From Gigaspora margarita (Eukaryota > Glomeromycota > Glomeromycetes > Diversisporales > Gigasporaceae), in the NCBI GenBank assembly GCA_009809945.1, contig WTPW01001067.1:32238-96237 (forward strand): a DNA stretch of 64,000 nt, given 5' to 3'. Shown one piece after another: positions 10,590 to 21,582 of this stretch. Position 1 is the first letter of the stretch. Every line of letters starts with the position of its first letter. The position numbers and the translations under genes were made by a program. The notes under the pieces were generated by a model. It was given only the letters and a program-made list of their open reading frames with translations, had not been told where the DNA came from and made no database searches.

Positions 10590-11290
10590 GAATATTCATA
10601 AATATTTTGAATATTTATAAATATTATGAAAATTCATAAATATTGTTATAAATTATCATAAAATCAGATTATCGTGAAATTCATGTGATCTTCGTATCAT
10701 CAGATTTTCTAAAATTTCTGAAAATAGTGTAAAACAATTGATCTACACTACCTGCTACATAATCAAAACAATCGAATGCAAACAGTCAGTATACCTATAT
10801 CCTATATACTGCATAAATTGCATTCTTGATATCTATATATAAAAGACCTTTTAACTGTATCAAAAAGGCAACCCTAACCCTAACCCTAACCCTAAACACC
10901 CTAAACACCCTAAACATGAGGCAAAAAAGGGTCTATAAAACTACTACAAAAAAAAATTTCTTCTCATGTTAGGGTTAGGGTCGCCTTTGATACAGTTAGA
11001 AGGTCTTTTATACATAGATATCAAAAAATGCGATTTATGCAGCATATAGGCATATATTGAATTAACCCCCAGTTATAATATTCGATTGTTTTGATTACGT
11101 AGCAGGTAGTGTAGATCAATTAGATCACTATTTTCAGAAATTTTAGGAAATCTGATGATACAGAGATCACGTGGATTTCACGATAATCTGATTTCACGAT
11201 AATCCATGACAAATATTATAAAAATTCATATTTTTATGAATATTTATAAATATTTTGAATATTTATAAATATTATATATATATATTTTTT
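10590..11290. repeat. Foldback element with telomere-type repeats at its centre
   Basis: Arms of about 300 bp (10590-10870 and 10970-11290) are inverted copies with mostly transition differences. The outer parts are AATATTCATAAATATT-type repeats. The centre carries CCCTAA repeats (10872-10914, last units degenerating to CCCTAAACA), and the other arm has TTAGGGTTAGGG (10969-10980). Each arm holds GATATCTATATATAAAAGAC or GATATCTATGTATAAAAGAC, a TATA-like block directed towards the telomere repeats. No ORF. Possibilities are a foldback transposon that captured telomeric repeats, or a healed-break palindrome. Confidence 0.75.
10872..10914. repeat. Interstitial telomeric repeat (CCCTAA)n
   Basis: Four perfect CCCTAA units are followed by CACCCTAAACACCCTAAAC. 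The inverse TTAGGGTTAGGG lies at 10969-10980, so this is not a free chromosome end. TTAGGG is the usual fungal telomere unit (general knowledge). Confidence 0.85.
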
Positions 11291-11854
11291 AAAAAAAATT
11301 TTGGCAGTCCTGCTTTTATTTTCTCAGAAAACTTTAAATAACTATTACATTTAGAATGTGTTACTACGTTTTCTATTTAATATAAAAGCATATTCAGATT
11401 TCCCTTACGGCGCTTAAATATGACTAGCTGCAGCAAGAATTCCCTCCCGAAGAATCTTCTGACCATTCATCCAATTACTTCGATCACTAGTAGCACCTGC
11501 CAGCCATGTCCGGACTACCTATCCTTTCTTTAAAACTTCTCTCACCTAGGTCTGAGCAGAATATTTTAACCCTTACTCTTATATGAGAAAAGAAAGTACA
11601 TGGCATAATTACAAAAGAAAAAAAAAGACATTTAGGAAATGAAAGAGAGAAAAAAAAAAACAAGAAAAAGAACAAGAAGAAAAAAGAAAAATAAAACAGA
11701 AATCCTAAATGTGATTCAATTATAACTAAACAAAGATGAAAAAAGCAAAAAAAAGAATAAAGTAATCTGACATATATATAAAACAAATGAAACCAAAAAT
11801 GAAAGTTCTGAAAAAAAAGGAAAGTGCTAGAAAATTCTAGCAGTAGATTCTAAC
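11291..11854. other. No gene seen; GC-richer leader then purine-rich tract
   Basis: The stretch 11400-11570 is less AT-rich than its surroundings but shows no coding frame I can support. The stretch 11600-11815 is a purine tract (A/G runs with GAAAAAG repeats). An open frame opposite the purine tract codes only for Phe/Leu/Ser and I treat it as an artefact. Confidence 0.4.
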
Positions 11855-11989
11855 TCATGGTTTCTCCAAAACAACTACACGTGATTCTTCGTTTACACTC
11901 AAAACTCGGAATCCAAAATGGCCAGTGCCTTCCCAAATTGGACAGAATAAACATTGCCGATCTTTTGGAGGGGTACGCCAAAAAGCCCA
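11855..11989 (-). CDS. Possible terminal exon of an unknown gene (44 codons)
   Basis: On the minus strand an open stretch of 44 codons ends in TGA at 11855-11857. It is preceded by CTAACAAAAG, which looks like a branch site and acceptor. The peptide reads WAFWRTPPKD at its start, a CLFCPIW CxxC pair in the middle, and ends VVVLEKP. The amino-acid mix is unlike the Phe/Asn/Ile/Lys-rich noise of the region. I do not recognise the family. No convincing upstream exon was found; 12124-12275 upstream is a tandem duplication. It could be host or transposon derived. Confidence 0.25.
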   Translation of the reverse strand, partial: WAFWRTPPKDRQCLFCPIWEGTGHFGFRVLSVNEESRVVVLEKP

Positions 11990-12123
11990 CTTTTGTTAGA
12001 AAATAATTTGAGTCGTCGGCACTAGAGGTTCACTTGTAGTTTTATAAAGAGCATAGGTCTTTTCTTAGATAGTTTTAATCAGCTACATGATAGCACTCCT
12101 TTGAGTGGGCAGTACTTGCTTTT

Positions 12124-12275
12124 CGGTGAGTGATAAACTCTGAGCTTGTCGGCATATAGTCTATGAACTCCATCTCTAAACGACAAGTGCTGTACTTTAC
12201 TTTCTACGGTGAGTGATAAACTCTAAGCTTGTCAGCAGGTAGTCTATGAACTTTACCTCTAAACGACAAGTGCCG
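12124..12275. repeat. Two-copy tandem repeat, 83-bp period
   Basis: CGGTGAGTGATAAACTCT begins each copy (12124 and 12207), and each ends CTAAACGACAAGTGCTGT or CTAAACGACAAGTGCCGT. The copies differ at about ten positions, mostly transitions. They sit in the GC-richer block 11990-12300, which holds no clear ORF. Confidence 0.7.
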
Positions 12276-12419
12276 TCTTATTTATTCGGGTTTCCTGTAA
12301 CCTTTCTACCATTCATCGTTAAAAACTATTTCTCGAAAATTTTGGTATATTTGTTGGTACAAGTGATTATTGGAAAGAGTTCGGTTTTCTGTTTATTATA
12401 TATATTCTTAAATATTATG

Positions 12420-12830
12420 AATATTCATAAATATTATAAATATTTATAAATATTATGAATATTTATAAATATTCAAAACCCACCCTTGGTTCAAAACCTA
12501 TTCTTGGTTAAAAATTAAGTTACCAAAATAGGGCTTGTATAATATTACACAATATTAGTGGCATGTAATCTAAAATTATTTATGCGAAAATAGTTCAATA
12601 AGCTTTGTGTAACCAATATGCATATTTATATTACACAAATTATATAACTATATGATAGGCCTTTCAACACGTATTCAAAATATTTTAAATATTTGAATCT
12701 TATGAATATATTCGAATATATTCAAGAATATTATGAATATTCATAAACATTATAAATATTCAAAAATATTATGAATATTCATAAATATTCTGTATATTTA
12801 AAATATTTATGAATATTTATTTATTTATTT
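12420..12830. repeat. AATATT-rich repeat unit, copy 1 of 3 (~410 bp)
   Basis: This unit contains ACCCTTGGTTCAAAACCTAT, GTGGCATGTAA, AACCAATATGCATATTTATA and GATAGGCCTTTCAACAC between AATATTCATAAATATT arrays. Two more copies lie in tandem at about 24360-25240. Like them it directly abuts the 3' end of a minus-strand LINE. It is non-coding. Confidence 0.75.
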
Positions 12831-12839
12831 TGTTTTTTT

Positions 12840-15800
12840 TATGTTAAGGTGAGATTTTGTCTCAATCATTATTAACTTGTAAAAGTGCCTCCAGATGCAG
12901 CTTTGGGTACATTTTATATTAATACAAAATTATTCTATGTACAAATTATTAAACAAGTATGAGACTCAGACTAATTTATCTGCAACCTAAACCAACTAGA
13001 GTGGTTAAAACTCATCTAGATTTGTATATCTAATATTGAATTAGTAGGAGAACTATATAAGGTCCACATAGTAGACCAAATAGAGATTTTATGTAAAGCT
13101 AATCCTAGTATTGGACATTGATTACTAGTATATTGTTGGTCGGGAAGGCCACATATACATAAAAGTATAGTAGAATGATTAGAGGATTTGAATAATATGG
13201 ATCGTATATGAAAGGTATTAGATAATTGTTTCTTGTAAGTAGAAAGTTTAGAACAGTAAGGCTTCCATAATGTTTCATAGGTATTATGTGATATTTTAAG
13301 AAGTAACTTAATAGTTATATCTGAAACTAGTTTATAGGAGCTAGTGAAAGCAGAAATTGTATTAATAAGTGATATGGGAACAAATCCTTGGATAGTTGTG
13401 TAAATAGTAGTAGTTTGGTTATTGTGATTGTGAGTAAAGGATAGGCGTGGATATTGTATAAGTTGATTGTAGAGATCATGTAGTTGTGTAATAGAAATGT
13501 TAAGGTTTCAAGTAGTAATAATTTGTTGGATAGAGTTTTGTATAATTTGTGAAATATTAGTTGCATTGGGGCAAGTAAGCCAGTGTAAATTGTGCTCATA
13601 TGTATTACAGTTTATACAATTGATTAAAGGGTAGTATGATGGATAAAGGCTGTATAAATGAGATAGTATAGGAAGGAGTTGGAGAATAATTTTAATTTTG
13701 AAAGATTTGGATTGGTTAAGATAAGAATTAGTGTAGTTGTAGATGTGTTTGTAATTGTTATTGAGGTAAAGCCATGTTGCGTTCCAGTCTATTTGATTAG
13801 ACAAGGAAATAATATTGTTCATATGTTGTTGGGAGGACCATATTGCAATAATGTGTACATTGCATATGTTTTTAATTGCTCTGTGGGCTGATTGTTCTAT
13901 AGTTGTATTATGGTAGGATAGGAAATATGATAAATTGTAGATATTGTTATAGTTAAAATCAAGGTATGTATTTGAATGTGAGTTATGATTTTTTGTGAGG
14001 TTGTCAGTGAGGTTGTTGAATGGACAAACTTGATGTGCAGGTACTTTGTATAGTATGATTTGGAGATTATATAATTGAATAAAGTTTATTAGAATATGCC
14101 ATATAGGCCAATAGTTGTAAGAATGTTGTTTATGAAAAAGAGAGGGTTTTTTGATTAAGTTGTTGAATTTAGATATAGTAGATTAGGAATTGGTATATAT
14201 AGATATTGTGCTATTGCATGGGCATGTGCTAACTGCTAAAAGAATAGCTGTAAGTTCAGCTTTGTAAGAAGTGGGCCAATAATGTATTTGAGCAGAATAT
14301 AACTAGAAAGTGGAGTTGTTATGGGTTTGGATCCAACCAATACTCATTTTGCATCTTTCATTAGTAATATTGCTAACTGGACCATTGGTATAAAAGGTAA
14401 AGGAGTTAAATTGTTGGTTATAGGATGCAATTTGAAGTAAAGAGTTAGAGGCAGTATTAGGTATAAAGATTTCATGAATAGGATTTAGAGAAATTTGTAG
14501 TATTGGAGTAGGAGGTATATTTTGCATATTGCAAGCAGCTATAGAGTAAAGTAAATCTAAAAAAAATATTATTGTAGATTTTAAGTTTGTTAGGAGGGTT
14601 ATAGTAACATCTTTTACTATTAAACTGAGTAGAAAGTGTAGCTAAGATGTCAAAGATACAATGATTAAGAATTCTATTAGTATTGTAATTACAACTCCAT
14701 ATAGTATATACAAATAGTTTCAGATGATGGATAGAGGTTAGAGTTAGAAATATTCATTAGAATAGTCCAATGTATAATACTAATTGTATTAGTGTTGTTA
14801 TTGAATTTACGAGCTTTTCCTATAATAATATTCTGGTATTTTCATTATATGTGATGAGCCAAGGCTTGGATTTACTACAGAAATAGCTTGTAGTAAATGA
14901 TAGAGTATTAGTAGATGGTAATTGTAAGTGTGAGGAAATAGAACAGGTTGTATAATTAGATAAGATTGTTTGTTCAAGAGTAGTAAACCAGTCTGGTTTA
15001 TGACCTGTGTATAGTTGGTCAGTACGAGATAAAGTTGTTGAAGATAGATGATGTTTTTAGTGTAAAAATGTTTTTTAAAAAGTAAATACTAAGGGTGAGT
15101 ATTGAGAATAGACTCAAAAGATATAAGGGAATTGTAGTGTATAGGGTCTATTGTTGTAAGAATTGGTATTAATAGATAAGCTAGTATAGTTTAAGAGGTA
15201 GATGATTTTACAAGTTGTTGTATTTTTGTTAGGGCCATCAATTTTTGGGTTAGGATATTGTATATGTTTATAGGTGACCAGAGGTTATTCTGTAGATCCT
15301 GTAAGCGTATGTGTGCACTTGTACCAAGGAGGTCTGAGTTGTTGATTCGTGATAAAAGATTGGGAATATGGTGTTGTAATTGAATATTCCAAATGTTCTT
15401 AATACTATAAATATTGTGATTTAATAACATGCTATTTGGAGTAGTTGATGCAAGATAAAATTTGTGTTTTGCAATTATAAGATATTTAGAAAAAAGTTTA
15501 AGACATAGTAATTTAGATAGTATGATATTATGTATACAATATTCAAGTATTGGGATAATAATATTATTAATTATATAACAGACTTGTTTATCTGTAATTT
15601 TTTTAGTACACAATATTTGGAGAAGTTAGAAGGTTTCTTGGGTAATATATTTGGCCTGTATAGAGTACTTAGCAGTAGCTGTAAACTAGCATCCAAGGAA
15701 TTTAAAAGGCATATGCAGAGGTTGGGTAGAATTTGAAAATTAAAGAATTGTAGAGAAAGCTGAGATTGGGTATTGGATATAAGTATTGATTTACTAGAAT

Positions 15801-18471
15801 TGACTTTGATATGTGCCATGGAGTAGAATGTAGATATGGTATTAAGTATTAGCTGTACTTGATCATGAGAAGAAGCGATCCATAAGGTATCATCCATATA
15901 TGCTAGAACAGAAGTTGAAGTTTTGATAGTTTGGTTTTGTATAGAATGAATGGAAGAAGTATATGTAGAGGATATTGTGTAGCCAGTAAAGTTGGTTTTG
16001 ATTTTGTTAATAAGAGGGTCATAGTATATTCTTCAAAGAAGTGGTGCTATTGTTTTTTCTTGGTCTATTTCATCATGTACAGGGTACCGTGGAGATAGAC
16101 CAAGGTTGGTAATAACTTGGTTGAATCAGCAAAGTAAAAGGTTAGTAAGAATGTTAATGAGCCTGGGTGAGAAATTGAAGGCATTTAAAAGATAATTTGA
16201 GAAGGTCTAAATTAACGGAATCATATGCTTTGCTCATATCTTGTGATAGAAGCCAAAGCTATTGCTTGTTACAATATGCATGTTCAATGAGGTTGTTAAG
16301 TATATGTATAGAAATATTTGAACTATTGCCAGGTAAAGCAATATAGTTGTAAGGGTTAAGTATTTGGTGTTCAGATAAGGTCTGGTTTAAGCGATTAGTA
16401 AGAATTTTTGTGTAGAGTTTTTTGGTGTATTCAATTAAGCTGATTGGTCAAGTATTGTTAAGGTTGCTATCAAATTGTTGTTTTTTGAATATTGGATATA
16501 TTCTACTATCTTTTCATTGTTTAGGAATGTTTTGAAATTGGATGCATTGGTTAAATAGTGCTATTATTGCTTGGAGTATATCTGGTCCTATGTGCTTTAG
16601 CATTTCATAGCTAATTCCCAAAGGTCCACATGCTTTGTTGTTGAAAAACTAACTAATTGTGTATTGAACTTCTGCAAGTATAATTGGTTGTAGAATAGAG
16701 TTGTACCAAGCTGCATTGATGCTTGTGATTGGAGTATATTCATGTGACCAATATTGGTTAAAAATATCTTGATTGTATGGTTGGTATTGTGTCTATTGTT
16801 CAAAGTGGTGGGAGATATATTGTCTGATTAATAGAGGATCTGTAATAACATGATTAGGGGTAGCAATATTGTAAAGGTGTACAGGGTTTACATGTCTATT
16901 AAGGATACTATTGATCATTTTGATGGGTTGGGATAATACCTTTTCTTGTCTTGTTTGAATAGCTTGGTTAATATAATTATATAGATGTTGGGAATTTTCA
17001 AGATTACATGTATGATAAATAGTTTTAAGGAACAGTTTAGCAGAATTGAGCCAGTTGAAAAGTTCATTATAATCATGAGGAGGTTGGGTATTTGGAATTC
17101 ATGTTTTATATTGATGTAATCAATAAGGTTGTAGGTGGATTGTAGTATAGGTATGCTATTTTTAATAGCTGTTTTGGTAAGGTAAATGATTTTGCTAATA
17201 AGTTTGAGGTCTTTGTGAAGATTAGTAGCTTTGGGAGTAAAAGTATGAGTAAAGTTGCCGGATAGTGTGCTTATGGTTTGGAAAATAAAAGAGAGCAGCA
17301 TTAATTATGCTAATCTGTATTTTGTACTATGTTTTTTCGAGAGTTTCTGTTGTTGTAGTATTTAGTAGAATATAATGGTATTGAATATTGTGATTGATTT
17401 GATTTGTAAAATTGTCTCATTTTTTAGATATTATTGTCTTGTAGTTAAAAGTACGATGTTTATAATGATGTTTATATCTAGGTTGATAGTAAGTAGAAAA
17501 AGACTATTGGCCTATAAGTATTTGATGATTACTATGATTAGATAATGAAGAGTCATAAATATAGAAAGTAGTGAGGTAGGGAATTATAGATTGGGCTGCC
17601 CAAATGTAGTCGATTTGGCTTTTGTATCTTTTACTACTCCAAGTATAATCTAGTTTATTAGTATGTGTAGCAAGGTCATATATATTAAAGCTATGGAGGT
17701 AGTTAAGAAGTAGATATTTGGATGAGGAAGGTAGTGAGTTGAGTGTAGAAGCATTAAAGTCATCTAGAATTATAGAATATAGTTGGTGCTGAAGTGCTTG
17801 TTTAAACCATTGTATAACTTTGTTTTGTGTACTATTTCTAGTAGTAGTATTTGTAGATAATAAATAAACTGAGATAATTCTGAATTTAAAGTTATGTTTG
17901 AAGAAGATGTTTATAGCAATAGCTCCTCCAGGATGGTTTAAAATATTGTGTATGTGAAGTCAGATAGTATTGTGTACTATAATACCAGCTCCTTCTTTGT
18001 ATTCTGAGGCATTAGCCCAAAAGTATGAAAATTGAGAGGTATTAAAGAATCGGTTGGAGGAGTGATTAGCAATTTTTGTTTCTGTAATACTAATAATATA
18101 GAGATTGTTTTTTGTATAGTATTCTTCCTATAAAAACTTTTTCTCTAAATTGTTGTATCCTTAACATTGTGAGTAACTATATTTAGGGTTAGTAGAGAAT
18201 TAGTAGGTTAAAATGATGTTGAATTTGATAGTAAGAGTTGGGGTATAGTAGGTTGAGTTAGTATTGGTAAATAGAAGGATATGGATTTAAGAGGGATGTT
18301 GGCATAGTGTTGTAAGTTCTGAAAGAGTAAAAGTAAGTGATTAAGTAGGGGTATAGAGTCGTATAGTAGATATATATGTACTTCTTTGTAGTTCTTTTTG
18401 ATATATCTGTGAAAATAGAGATTTTGATATATTGTAGAGAGTAATATTGAGGGTAATTGTTTTGGATCTGT
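12840..18471 (-). pseudogene. LINE 2 ORF2: endonuclease, reverse transcriptase, RNase H (degenerate)
   Basis: Read on the minus strand, domains follow the normal order of a non-LTR retrotransposon. Endonuclease, about 18200-17300: SIILDDFNAS (GDFN site), then LDYTWSS (the PTW region) and SQIDYIWA (SxIDYIW site). Reverse transcriptase, about 16800-15200: a DPLINKIK region, then the catalytic AYMDDTLWIAS near 15900. RNase H, about 14530-14100: FYTNGPV, where the usual Asp of TDGS has become Asn, a G-to-A change. Zinc knuckle, about 13620-13560: CINCNTYEHNLHWLTC. The 3' UTR ends CTCACCTTAACAT and an A-rich tail at about 12840, like LINE 1. Many stops and frameshifts make it inactive. It encoded the enzymes that copy and insert LINE RNA. 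Confidence 0.85.
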
Positions 18472-18775
18472 ATTATTTTACTGAAAATCACTTTACAGAC
18501 AATCCATTTCACCGACAATTTATTCACTGACAAGTTCATTTTACCGACAGTTCATTTCGCCAAAGCTCATTTCACTGACAAGTTTTTTTCTAAAAAGCAC
18601 ACTAACTTTAACCTTAAATTTACTCTGACCCTATTTTGACCCTAATGACAGTGACCAGAATTACTTTGTCAGTGAAATGAGCTTTGGTAAAATAAACTGT
18701 CAGTAAAATGAACTTGTCAGTAAATAATTTGTTAGTGAAATAGGGGGTCTGTAAAGTGATTGTCAGTAAAATAAT
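18472..18775. mobile_element. Foldback MITE (304 bp) with repeated ACTGACA words
   Basis: Inverted arms of about 110-130 bp: ATTATTTTACTGAAAATCAC at the left and, reversed, ATTATTTTACTGACAATCAC at the right. Within each arm the word TT(T/C)ACTGACA(A/G)TT recurs every 20-25 bp, a phased subterminal array. It separates LINE 2 ORF2 from upstream LINE sequence. The target duplication is unclear. Confidence 0.7.
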
Positions 18776-19622
18776 TGCTATCCAATTGTTCTATATATAC
18801 TCCAGAAAGGATCCAATTGTTTGTAGTAATATGAAAGTTAGCAATTTATAGTATTCAAGAAATCTGTTAAAGCATAATCGAATTGGTACCTTGGAAGGAT
18901 GTGATGCATTAGTGTTCAAGGTAAGTATATGTTCTGTAGAAGCGCTCGCCTTATGCTCAGTTCTCACAGCTGTGCAGGATACCATAATTTGCTCTGTTCA
19001 TTAGATTTGACTGTCATTATCTTGGTCCTCTATGTAAATAGGCTTTTCTGCCTGTTTACTTATATCATTCTCCTTCAAAAATAGTCTATTGCTAGAGAAC
19101 ATTATTATTTTGAAGATGGTAGCTGCATCAATGTTATCTACAAAACAATTTATTAAAAAGGAGAAGCCCCTGTTAAAAAGAGAAGGTTACTAGTAGGGGA
19201 AATTGAAGAGTTGTTTTTAAGACTAGATAATTTGTTATCTGATGTAGTTTGGAGTTTAGTCTATGTATTGTTGATAAAATGAGAATCTTCAATGTCAAAA
19301 GGGGTTTGGAAATTAATGTTGAATTTAGTATTAAGAATATTTTCTGCAGACAGATATGCTAGTTTTTATAGAATTTGACTATTTGTATAAAAGATAGTTT
19401 TTGGTCAGTTTTGAAGAGGTCGAAGTATGTAATAATTCTGTCTAGAAAGTCTGTATTTATAAGTTTGTGTTTAGTGATAGTAATTGCTTGCTTTTTGTTT
19501 AAATGTGATATATTAAGGTTTTGAGTAGCTGTATCTTGGTAGGCTTTAAGGTATTTGTAAAAAAAGAGATTACAATAACCGGTAGATATTGTTTTTACAG
19601 AATTCTGTCTCAGCTTCATTAG
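18776..19622 (-). pseudogene. LINE 2, segment between ORF1 and ORF2 (degenerate)
   Basis: Minus-strand coding-like sequence (for example 19619-19359, an 86-codon open stretch rich in Lys/Thr/Leu) continues the LINE on the far side of the insertion at 19623-21582. I cannot assign a domain. It probably belongs to the C-terminal part of ORF1 and the gap before ORF2. Stops are frequent. Confidence 0.4.
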
Positions 19623-21582
19623 CTACATTAGCAAATTTATAGTAGTGAAATCTTTCGAAAGATCTTGCAAACCTGCAATATCTTTTGAAAGATTGTGCTA
19701 ACTGCAATATATTTCGAAATTTTACAATATATTTCAAAATATTTTAGTATTCAAAATATTTCGAAATATTTTTCGAAAAATGTTAGACTCGAGAAACCAA
19801 GCTGGATCAGTAGATCTGCAATCTGGGTCATACTAGTACCAAGAGCACATTGTTTAAAATATTCGATGATGTTCAAATATAATCTACAAACTCGGTATTA
19901 CAAGATCAGATTGATCTTTGTTTATAATTAGATCTTCAGTTTTACATTGTTTTTTTCATTTTGTTTTTTTTTGTTTGGTTTGTTTTTTCTCATTGTTTTG
20001 TTATTTCTCTTTTTTTTTTATCTATTTTTTAATTTTTTTCTTTTTATTTTAGCACTTTACAAGAACACAAACCTAACTTCTCTGACGATTTGCAAGAAAA
20101 CCTACAACTTTTCACAACTTTGCAGAAACGCAGATTTGACTTTGCAAGCCAACTCAGTCTTTCAACACTTTGCAAGAACATGACTATTTCTTTGCAATTT
20201 TAAATTGCCAAGAATATTTCTTTAAAGAAATGGTTTTAGTTAAGCGCAGGTTTTTATAAGTTTTTGCAAGGTTTTGCTATATTTTTTTTTCGTTTGACAC
20301 TTTTTGTTGTTGTTTTTGTTTTTAAATTTTTTTTTTATTAATTTAATTTATTCTGGCACTTTGCAAGAACACAACCCTTACTTCTTGGCACTTTCAAGAA
20401 AACCAACCCAGACTATTTCAGCATTTGGTGAATATAAAAAATAGAAATTTGGGGCTTCCTTTATTTTTTTTATTCAGTTTGTTATATTTTTTGTTTTTTC
20501 ATTTTTTTTTTTTTATTTTTTCACTTCTTTACTATTTTTAGGAAGTATTTAAAAAACAGTAAAACGAAGATGATAGCCAAAACAAAAGAAATAGCTAAAA
20601 CAAAACAAAGTTAAAATGAAGAAGCGAAATAATGCTAACTGCGAAGTGAGCAAAAATAAACATGTAGGGCTAGTTTTTTATAGAATTATATGCGACGAAG
20701 TGCTAAAGTATTTTAAAATACATTTTCATTTTTATTTTTTTCATTTTTTTTTTGGGATCATTTTTTTCGTCTTTATTTTTTTATTCAGTTTGCTTATATT
20801 TTTGTTTTTTTTGGTTGTTTTTTTTTTATTTTTTCACTTCTACACTATTTTTAGAAAGTATTTAAAAAGAGCGAAACGAAGATGGTAGCAAAAATAAAAG
20901 AAATAGCCAAAGCAAAACAATAGTTAAAACAAAGAAGTGAAATAATAGCTAATTGTGGGAGTGAGCAAAAATAAGTGTGTAGAACTAGTTTTTTTGAATT
21001 ATATACGATGAAGTGTGAAAGTATTTTAAAATATGTTTTCATTTTCGTTTTTTCCTTTTTTTTGGGTTTATTTTTTTCATTGTTTTTTTTTATTTTTTTT
21101 TGTATAATAATATATAATAAAAATATAATATTGAATAAAAATGATAATATATAATAAAAATATAATATTGAATAAAAATGTATATTTAATTTAAAATAAA
21201 TTTATTAAAATATAATGTATAATAATAAATAAAAAATATAAAATTTTATATTGAATTGTGAAAACCTGTAAAAAACTATGATTATGTAAATATGTATATC
21301 ATTTATTGTGATAATATGCAAAATATTACTTCCTGCAACCCCGGTGAGAGAATAATAGGTACAGGGTTGCATTGTTTTTATTTGCCCAATTTCGCAATAT
21401 TTCGCAATATATTTCAAAATATTTCAAAATTTATTTCGAAATATTTTGAAAGAAATGCATACTGAAATCTTTCAAAAGATTGCAATTCTTTCGAAAGATT
21501 TCACATCAATTGCAATTCTTTTGAAAGATTTCAGTATACAATTTCTTTTGAAAGATTTCATATATTTATTTTGCTAATGTAG
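19623..21582. mobile_element. Foldback-type element (1.96 kb) inserted in LINE 2
   Basis: It begins CTACATTAGCAAA and ends with the exact reverse complement. Both ends then carry repeated TGAAATCTTTCGAAAGA and CAATATATTTCGAAAT words in inverted sense. Inside are T-rich tracts and two long direct repeats of about 270 bp (about 20490-20740 and 20810-21060), each with AGGAAGTATTTAAAAA-type, AACGAAGATG and GTGAGCAAAAATAA words. GCACTTTGCAAGAACACAA also recurs (about 20050 and 20350). The apparent ORFs are Phe-rich shadows of T runs. The target duplication is not clear. Confidence 0.65.

Noticed and set aside
10872..10980. A chromosome end
   Set aside because: The repeats are few, occur in both orientations head to head and have unique sequence on both sides.
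11487..11786. 99-codon minus-strand open frame
   Set aside because: It is the complement of an A/G-rich tract and encodes mostly Phe, Leu and Ser; no motif, no conserved start context.
13327..13599. 90-codon minus-strand open frame next to the LINE 2 knuckle
   Set aside because: It overlaps the better-supported frame 13508-13822 in another phase and shows no motif.
19947..20888. Two Phe-rich open frames (78 and 90 codons)
   Set aside because: Both are translations of T runs inside the foldback element at 19623-21582.
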